DNA from: Massariosphaeria phaeospora
Lineage: Eukaryota > Ascomycota > Dothideomycetes > Pleosporales
NCBI GenBank assembly: GCA_011032825.1
Contig: JAADJZ010000040.1
Coordinates: forward strand, 1-64,000
Length of the DNA: 64,000 bases
Reading direction: 5' to 3'
Of this stretch, positions 57,510-64,000 are shown in pieces (the first letter of the stretch is position 1; the number at the start of each line of letters is the position of its first letter). The translations under genes were made by a program, and so were the position numbers. The notes under the pieces are model-generated. The model was not told the DNA's origin, did not search any database, and saw nothing but the letters and a program-made list of their open reading frames with translations.

Positions 57510-59115
57510 ATGCCTCTCTCAAAGCACTTATTTGTGGTTATCTTTGCCGTTTTGACCTGTACTGATGGATCACCTCTCTTCATCCCTGCCCCACACGACA
57601 CCTCGAAAGTAGCACGGGACGAACCTTTTTCGATGCCAATGCCCGCCATGCCACCGGAGTGTCTGGGTACGAGTTTCGGCACCGACGAGGATCGCAACAA
57701 AGTTTGGGGTAATATAGATCCTAACCACGAGTGGCAACAACATGCTAATATCTTTACGTTATAGAGGATTCCAAGGCCGGAGAGCTCGCCGATGCGTTCA
57801 TTCAAAACCACATGCAAAAGGACTGGGTCCTAGAACTCTGGAAATTCATCTTCCCTGATAAGAACCCAGAGCCATTTTCCTGTACAGAGACGTCAACGGG
57901 CTGCGACGAAGTGCCTGAATGCTCAGAATTCGCAGCAGCAGGCTACGTTGGAGGCTACTACCTCTTCCGCTCCCTCTCGGATATACACTCCTGGTTTCGT
58001 GAATTCAAGCTGCAAGTTCTCAGCGCGGGGATCCAAGAGTTGCTAGACATCAACATAGTCGTTGGCGAATTCCACATAAAAGCGCCGCCTTTCAACCTCG
58101 CGATCAACTCCTTTGGCATGATGAGTAGCAGCTTTGGTCTCTTGTCTGTTGTATTTGGCAGCAATCCCATCACTTCGGCTTTCTTTGGGGGCGTATCCGG
58201 CCTTGCAGGTATCATCTCATCGTCAATACCTCACAATATCAAACCAACTCTTGATGCTGCCGATCTTACGGGCTCATTGTCGGGTTTGGTTTTACAGGCC
58301 TTCACAGCGGCCAGCACTGGCATTGACAAGGCTTTAATGGCGATATTTTCTGATGGTCCCCCAGAGGTACGTCTACGTTCCTTATTCCCATGAGTGGCGG
58401 CTAAGTGGCACCTAGGATATTCCCCAGGCTATGCGGTCGCAGGCCTGGCTAAGTGCTTCCGTACAAGCCCTCGGAAACGGCAAGTGGATTCTCGACAAGC
58501 CAACTGAAGACCTCCCGGCTCTCGGTCAGCATCTGGCGCATCAGATGGTGAGTTAGTTTTCAAATATGAAAAGCCCATGGTACCCGCGACTACTATTGTT
58601 TCTAACGCTTGATATAGAAACAAGTGATTGCATGGAACATGATCCGCATGGGCCGCAACGCCATCGTTGTAATAGACACGCTATCGAATCCCGTGGACTG
58701 CGCAGCGAGCGCGAGCGGGGCCTGGAGCATTCGCCAGAACGGTTGCTACAACGTCTATGAGAAAAATAAAAAGGAGGATTTATTGGACCTCGGTGAGGAC
58801 ATCAAATCGCTTTGGGGCGAAAAGTACGAAATGGACAAACTAGCGACCTATGAGAACACGGCTGAGTGCTGGGAATCTAGCGGAGGGACTGTGGGAGACC
58901 CCGGCTACCTAACTGATATCACGCAGCTGGGGCTTGCATCATGCACTTTCGGAATGGAGGTTGTGAAGGGGGAGCTTAAACCGATGCGTACGTTAAGAGC
59001 CAAAGGCTTTTTTCTGGTGAAAGACCCTACTTATCCAGGGCAAGATAAGGAGCACCACGCCTGCATCTATCCTTGTGAATCAGTAGGCTGCGAACCAGGA
59101 AAAGGTTGCCACTAA
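57510..59115 (+). CDS. Secreted protein of unknown function
   Basis: Four exons: 57510-57708, 57765-58366, 58416-58547 and 58618-59115 (476 aa). The signal peptide is MPLSKHLFVVIFAVLTCTDGS. The mature part has cysteine-bearing segments near the front (FSCTETSTGCDEVPECSEF) and at the end (HACIYPCESVGCEPGKGCH), and a long middle segment rich in Gly, Ser and hydrophobic residues (FGLLSVVFGSNPITSAFFGG, SGLAGIISS) that could insert into a membrane or line a groove. Introns are 49-70 nt with GT..AG ends, and every junction keeps the frame (NKVW-EDSKAG; GPPE-DIPQAM; AHQM-KQVIAW). I recognise only that similar uncharacterised secreted proteins occur in plant-associated and saprotrophic fungi. An effector-like role is speculation. 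Confidence 0.75.
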
Positions 59116-59544
59116 TATATTATACCATCATAATTAGTGTTATTAGAACATAATGAATAACGTTTTCTTTTTAGTTACAATAATAGTTCGCTGTTTGTGA
59201 CATTCAAAGTCAATCAGAAAAACAACCAAGGTTCGATGGGTAAATATATGTTACCCACCTACCTCCAGGTGGAACCAGTTCAACAGTAGTCATACCAACA
59301 CGACGAAGCAGTCCGGGTAAGCACCGACATACTGAGTCCGCTCCTGTAAATCCGGTTCCGATAGGCATCTACACATTTGAGCCGAACTGTGGGGGCATAT
59401 ATCGTAGGCAAATGGCGAGAATACGTTTACTTTGCGTACTTTGAATAGAATCAAGCCATAAAGCCTTTTCTGCACATATCAAAAAAAAATATCCCGCGGA
59501 CCAACAGGTATCAGATAGAGTACACGAATCTAGGTCCTGCCCTC
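59116..59544. other. Intergenic
   Basis: AT-rich at the start. No gene recognised. The minus-strand fragment at 59545 could extend here by a splice (donor GTAAGA at its end), which would add only about five residues before a stop. Confidence 0.4.
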
Positions 59545-60111
59545 TTACCTTATTGCCATCTCGGCCGGGTGTACGTAACCTTCTTGCCATTGATCAAACA
59601 TGGCCCATAGACCTAATGGTGCGTGCCTTGGAATTACAGGCCGCCAACCCTTGTCATGCCAAAGACAGTAACTCGTGGTAAGCAGATCCACCACTCTCGT
59701 CAGGATTCTGTCCGAGTCCCAGTCCTCTCCAGCTCCCATGAGGCGAGCCATCTTGTTGAACTGAACTCTATCAGGGACGTTGAGCATAAACGTAACAACT
59801 TCTTGGACGTAAATGATATCTCGCACTCGCAGGCCTACTATCCGTGATCCTTGAGCGCCGTTGTCGTTCTCGCAGGTTTCCGTAAGAAGGCCCCAGAGCT
59901 GGATGAAAGCCTTTGCTAGGCGCTCGCACTCGGTTGAGGTGAGCTTGTTGTCTGACCTTCGATCAGGATCGACGAGCTGAGGAATGACTCCTGCCTCATA
60001 CACTTCGCAACAATATGAGGCGGCCCCAATCTGGGCTGGTGAGAGGTTTAGATAGGGTGAGATGGAGGCGAAGAATTGTGAGGTAAAGATACGGTGTTTC
60101 TGGACATAGCG
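59545..60111 (-). pseudogene. Orphan coding fragment, unknown protein
   Basis: About 188 codons stay open on the minus strand from just after a TAG (60114-60112) to a stop at 59545. The sequence looks coding (FTSQFFASISPYLNLSPAQIG, CERLAKAFIQLWGLLTE, WDSDRILTRVVDLLTTSYCLW), with helical character, but has no convincing start codon or upstream exon. I judge it a 5'-truncated gene remnant, or the 3' part of a gene whose other exons I could not find. Family not recognised. Confidence 0.45.
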
Positions 60112-60279
60112 CTAAGGCTCTTCGGCTAACAGCGCTAGCGCTAGGTCTGAATAGAACTAGCGCCATGCAGGGAGATCGTGAGGGCTGTGACGGATCCGTT
60201 ACAAGTACTCCGTATGTTGTTAATACCACTCGTGAAAAAAGAAATTGTGAGCTCATAGCCGAGCCTCATTTGATTGATG

Positions 60280-61529
60280 CTACTTGCGGATAGTATAATG
60301 ATAATCCGCCTCTAAGGGGTCCCAGACCGACTCCGCGTACGTTGTAGCCATCTTTTCATCTCGTTGGTTTCTTCGAATGAATGTGCGCACTCCGGAAAAC
60401 GTGGCGGACGGTATCGCGGGTAATTCGAGATTGTCAGCTCCGCTAGTAGAGTTTTCCTTATCAGACTGGTTCTTGGACGACCCGGTGCGAGATCGCGACC
60501 ATGTCCATGGTCTAAGTTTGTAGTACTGTTTGCGCCTAAAAGAAGAGGAATTGCTTTGTTGTGAAGAGGGAAATAGAACCGCGCGCATCGCCGTGAGAGA
60601 AGCCATTATAACAGCAACACAGCACTCGATCTGTGTCCATAGCATCCTCCATGTCGGGTCGGGCTTATCAATCTTTCCAGAAACAAAGCCAGCAGAGCGG
60701 ATGATACTGCAGATGATCATAAGAACGGAAAGGCCAAGAAACGCGCCCACGCTCATCTTAGTGGAGAGCTTCAACGTGGACTTCCGTAGGAGCAGAAAAG
60801 GAATACTGATGACTGAAACTTGGTTAGACTGGAAGGCATGCTTTTGCGGTGGTGATCTTACTCATTATATCAGCAACAATATCGGCGAGCGCCAGTGCAA
60901 TTGTGAAGGCAAAGCTTGGAGTAGTTGCAGTAAGATTCGGAAAGATAAAGCCCTTGAACGCGCTGAAGACCCAAGCAACCAGCGAGAAGATAACGGAAAT
61001 CCAGAACCATATCGTAAGTCCTCGAAGATGGGCAATCAGCGGCCGAAAGCAGGCGAAGAAGCAGAATTTGATGGCGTAAATGGCCGTCCAGCTAGTAACA
61101 GCCAATATGTCACGGGGCACCTCGCTAGCACGCAGCTCGGTCTTGTGTTGTGCAAAGGCAGTAGTGGTCAACAGTCTCGGGGCGTGAATCTTCAGACTGG
61201 CGAGAAAGAATGCGAAACAGTGTTGGAAAACGATGGCCGTTGATGCGCACAGGCACCCGACAGCGAGTATCAGGAATCCGTCGTCAAGATAGAGGCGTCG
61301 CCGGGTGTAGAGACGTATCGAGATCCTGCAGCTGAACAATAGTAGCGCTACAGCGAAGAGGGTCCCTATTGTCCACTACGCGAAGTCAGTCAGGATGAAT
61401 AGTGATGCGCTAGGGAAGGGTTGCTACCTGAAAGGTCAACATATCAATTCGCCCTACATGACTCACTTCCCATCGAAACTGGGCATCGGTCATGTATGGA
61501 AGCTCGCGCTTGGGGTTTAAACCAGCCAT
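60280..61529 (-). CDS. Fungal rhodopsin-domain integral membrane protein
   Basis: Three exons: 61529-61428, 61375-60862 and 60812-60280 (382 aa). The extracellular N-terminus (MAGLNPKRELPYMT) is followed by about seven membrane segments (WTIGTLFAVALLLFSCRI, DDGFLILAVGCLCASTAIV, VTSWTAIYAIKFCFFACF, GLTIWFWISVIFSLVAWVFS, MSVGAFLGLSVLMIICSII, IECCVAVIMASLTAMRAVL) and a polar Ser-rich cytosolic tail. SIRLYTRRRLYLDDGF resembles the R-x-Y-x-R-x...DD motif seen in the widespread ascomycete rhodopsin-domain/PTH11-like membrane proteins. No retinal-binding lysine can be claimed. Splices restore FQ-WTIG and DIM-IISIPF. The ligand is unknown. Confidence 0.82.
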
Positions 61530-63002
61530 GAGGCTCGAGAAGTCAAGAAACCGTATAAGTTAATGAAGAGAGTGCTATGACGAAGAGCCGACAGGACGCC
61601 TCAAAGACAACTGGTAATCAAGTATGTTTTCATGCCTGTGGCTAGCAAAAGTCCGACAAAGGCGCAGTGCAGTGTCGGTCATTCCGAAAGCTTTCTCAGG
61701 GCTGATGAGCCGCAGGGAGTGGGTGGGGGAACGGTAACTACTTAACGGATCCATGTTTCAGATCCTACGATCATTCCCGGCATGGACCTTATTATTAGCG
61801 AGTGCTTGCATGACGAGTCCCGAAACGGATGCGCGCAAGCAACCTGCGCACTTCACTCTACTCGGTGCGTCACTTTGTCGTACGAGTAAAGAAGCTGGGC
61901 GTAGCAGAATCTCCGGAGGCCAGCCATGTACATTTCCGACGCGCACGCGCAGGTGAGAATCTTGTAAAACTGCCCGGAATAAAGGGTGTGAAGGGTTGTT
62001 TTGTTTCAAATAGTGCTGGGAAGAAGAGCATACTAAGTTGGGGATCGTTCTTAAGGTGTACCGGTAGCTTCAGCGCACGGGGCTGCATGTCGGGCCGGCT
62101 TCCCACGTGGCAAACCTCGACCTCGCCATCACCTCATGACATCTCTTGCCCAACAGCCGTCCTTTCTCTTCACCACCTCGCGAGCGATAACCACATATCC
62201 CATAAGCGTCTTTCACTTTGTTTCACATGCTCTCGAGGGAGGTCCCTGTGCCGTCACTACACCTCCAGTACTCATCTCTAGGGTACATCCAACGTCGCGC
62301 ATATCCGTAACTTGCTAGAAGCTGCGCAGGCTACGGAAACGCCTTACCGCATCGAACATCTACGAGAGATACAAGAGATACAAAAGAGAGTCGTTTAGGG
62401 GAGCGGGTCGGTAGTTAATGGCACCTAGGCCCTCTTCCCTCATCATGGACGATATCGGGAGAAGAGAGCCAGGATAACACTAGCCCAGAATAGACTGACG
62501 CCAAATATTATCTAGACGACAGCAGATTCCGTCACAGGCGAACGTCCCCGCTTCATACACATACTCGTACTGTTAGGCTGATTATAAAAGACTTTTGCCA
62601 TAACCTTCTATAGCTCAGTTCTTCCCCACTTCCGTTGCGACCGCACACCTCGCTTCAGCAACCCATGGGTCTTCACGAGGCGAACCAGTCAACATAGGCC
62701 GGTGCATTGTATTCATATGCCCGCTAAATCGACTTTCAGCTTGATGGTGCGTACAACGCCGACTTTTGCCGATTGTGTTCTTCGTCCAACTGGCCCAGAT
62801 GCACGGCGCCAGAAACGATTGACAGTTTCTACATCAAGGTGAATGTGGGCTGAACGCAAAGAACAATAGCGGCTTATGTGTACTGTGTCGATTTAACTAA
62901 GGCGATCTTGCGTTTTCCAGAGGATGTTGCCCTCGCTGCGGGAAGCCTTACGAACTACTGCTCCCTAGTAAGATGCAATTTCGTGTCTGTTGACATAAGC
63001 TA
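61530..63002. other. Intergenic, no gene recognised
   Basis: 1.5 kb. Short open stretches (61829-62281 +, 61870-62106 -) overlap on opposite strands and show no domain. The last few hundred bases may hold the decayed 5' part of the dioxygenase pseudogene. Confidence 0.4.
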
Positions 63003-63753
63003 ATGTGGCACTCAGGCTCACGGACACTGGGTACCGATGTTCTAGACAACGTTAAGTCGGTCAACATACCCAAGCTCATCCCAGAGAACACGGCCGAGCC
63101 TTTCCGTCAATTTCTTCGACAGTTCCGATCCGAGATCGAGGACTTCCCCCGGCGCTCAGTCGAGTTGGCCTTCAAGGACTTCACACTATGTTCCATGATA
63201 ATGAAACTGCCCAAAGACTACTTTTCGAAACTGCATTTGTTTGAAGGCCAGAGCGAGGTTATCTGCGATAATGGCAGACCGAGAAGCGCAGAAATGGACA
63301 GACGAGTGCAAAGCACCTAGTCGCGAGCTCATACCGACTTCGTCTCTCCCAAGCTACTCTGGGGCCAGAACGTTGCCGGCCTGCAGCTGCGAACGCCTTC
63401 CAAATACTGATAGTACGTGCCCCCGGTCGACAGCGGCATTGTCTGCAAGGGACTCACTAGAAGTTTGGTCTGCTGGATCCTTGGGTCCATTACACGCGAT
63501 TGCCCAAGGACCAAGCGCACATTTATCGATTTGAACTGTTTTACTTTGTTAGACCGAAGAACCAAGTTGATCTCACCATCACCGCTACTGAAGCACTCGG
63601 GTCTGGTGCGCGAGGGTGCGGACAACGAGGATTCGAATGTTCGAGTACGTGAGAGCGCGAGTGAAGAACTATCACAACCATAATGACTATGCCGACAAAA
63701 CGGGGAAGACGTTCAATATCGGAAGTCTGGTGATCGAGGATGAAGCTGCTTGA
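63003..63753 (+). pseudogene. 2-oxoglutarate/Fe(II) dioxygenase pseudogene
   Basis: The pieces follow the order of fungal isopenicillin-N-synthase-like dioxygenases but lie in different frames. MKLPKDYFSKLHLFEGQSE is at about 63210 and HTDFVSPKLLWGQNVAGLQL, with the H-x-D iron ligands, at 63330; they share one frame, interrupted by TAG at 63318-63320. The frame then has TGA-TAG after PSKY and continues YVPPVDSGIVC. DSLEVWSAG is one frame over, HYTRLPKDQAHIY..ELFYFVRPKNQVDLT in another, LVREGADNEDSNV back in the first, and EYVRARVKN ... IGSLVIEDEAA ends at a TGA at 63753. At least four frameshifts and three stops make it non-functional. Confidence 0.75.
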
Positions 63754-64000
63754 TCTAGCAATAGGTACCCTGGATTAGAGCAAGTTGTCGAGCGAAAAAG
63801 TACTCCTGCTCCGAAGTGAAACAAAGGAGGCTTGTCACAGGAGCACGCGAAAACCTTTCTATCCTAACTGGGTGCATTGAGGCTCTGAGTTTGTGGTTTC
63901 TAATCTTTTATTCTAAAGGATACGAGGTGGCGATTGCGAACCATGATCACAATCTCCGATCGAGCGTAAGTTGATCCTCTCAAGGATAGTCCGTGGGTGA
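63754..64000. other. Window end, nothing recognised
   Basis: 247 bp without a visible feature. Confidence 0.4.

Noticed and set aside
60530..61243. 237-codon open frame on the plus strand
   Set aside because: Antisense to the rhodopsin-domain gene, whose spliced minus-strand protein has clear membrane segments.

Overview
This window is from a filamentous ascomycete (Pezizomycotina; a Dothideomycete is my best guess, but the class is not proven from sequence). The genes carry short introns of about 45-70 bp with GT..AG ends. They include typical fungal housekeeping genes, a fungal-type 5S rRNA gene and a tRNA with a tiny intron. Two blocks are extremely AT-rich and full of transposons whose decay is of the C-to-T / G-to-A kind made by repeat-induced point mutation (RIP).

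Layout. (1) 1-6.35 kb: AT-rich RIP block with a Ty3/gypsy chromodomain retroelement remnant, head-to-head MITE remnants and a decayed pogo/Fot1-type element. (2) 6.48 kb: tRNA-Val(CAC). (3) 7.1-25.4 kb: dense conserved genes: ku70 (-), ferrochelatase (+), pyruvate dehydrogenase E1 alpha (+), a membrane protein (-), mitochondrial phosphate carrier (+), tRNA pseudouridine synthase 1 (-), TFIIE alpha (+), SRP72 (+) and an MFS transporter (-). (4) 25.4-30.2 kb: a long stretch with no gene I can defend. (5) 30.2-35.1 kb: an EST1/SMG7-like gene and ALG5. (6) 35.1-38.5 kb: a graveyard holding a frameshifted fragment of an expanded fungal family, an ankyrin-repeat pseudogene with RIP-type stops, and a 0.67 kb fold-back transposon. 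(7) 38.5-50.2 kb: a second RIP block made almost wholly of pogo/Fot1-type elements and MITEs, several with both ends, TA target duplications and nesting that can be resolved to the base. (8) 50.4-64 kb: a gene-poorer accessory arm with an acyl-CoA dehydrogenase, 5S rRNA, a secreted PL26/YetA-like polysaccharide lyase, a small membrane protein, a fold-back element, a secreted cysteine-containing protein, an orphan fragment, a rhodopsin-domain membrane protein and a 2-oxoglutarate/Fe(II) dioxygenase pseudogene.

The conserved genes are not a pathway. Ferrochelatase, PDH E1 alpha and the phosphate carrier are all mitochondrial but are probably neighbours by ancestral synteny. Divergent pairs share short promoter regions: ku70/hem15, membrane protein/phosphate carrier and pus1/tfa1. 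Exon structures were built by hand from splice signals and recognised protein families; all CDS spans below run from start to stop codon, with exon coordinates in the text.

The most notable material is the transposon nest. Two 1,864-bp elements become the same length once a 393-bp MITE and its 8-bp target duplication are subtracted from one of them. At least five element types share terminal repeats built from a doubled motif of about 15-20 bp although the motif itself differs from type to type.
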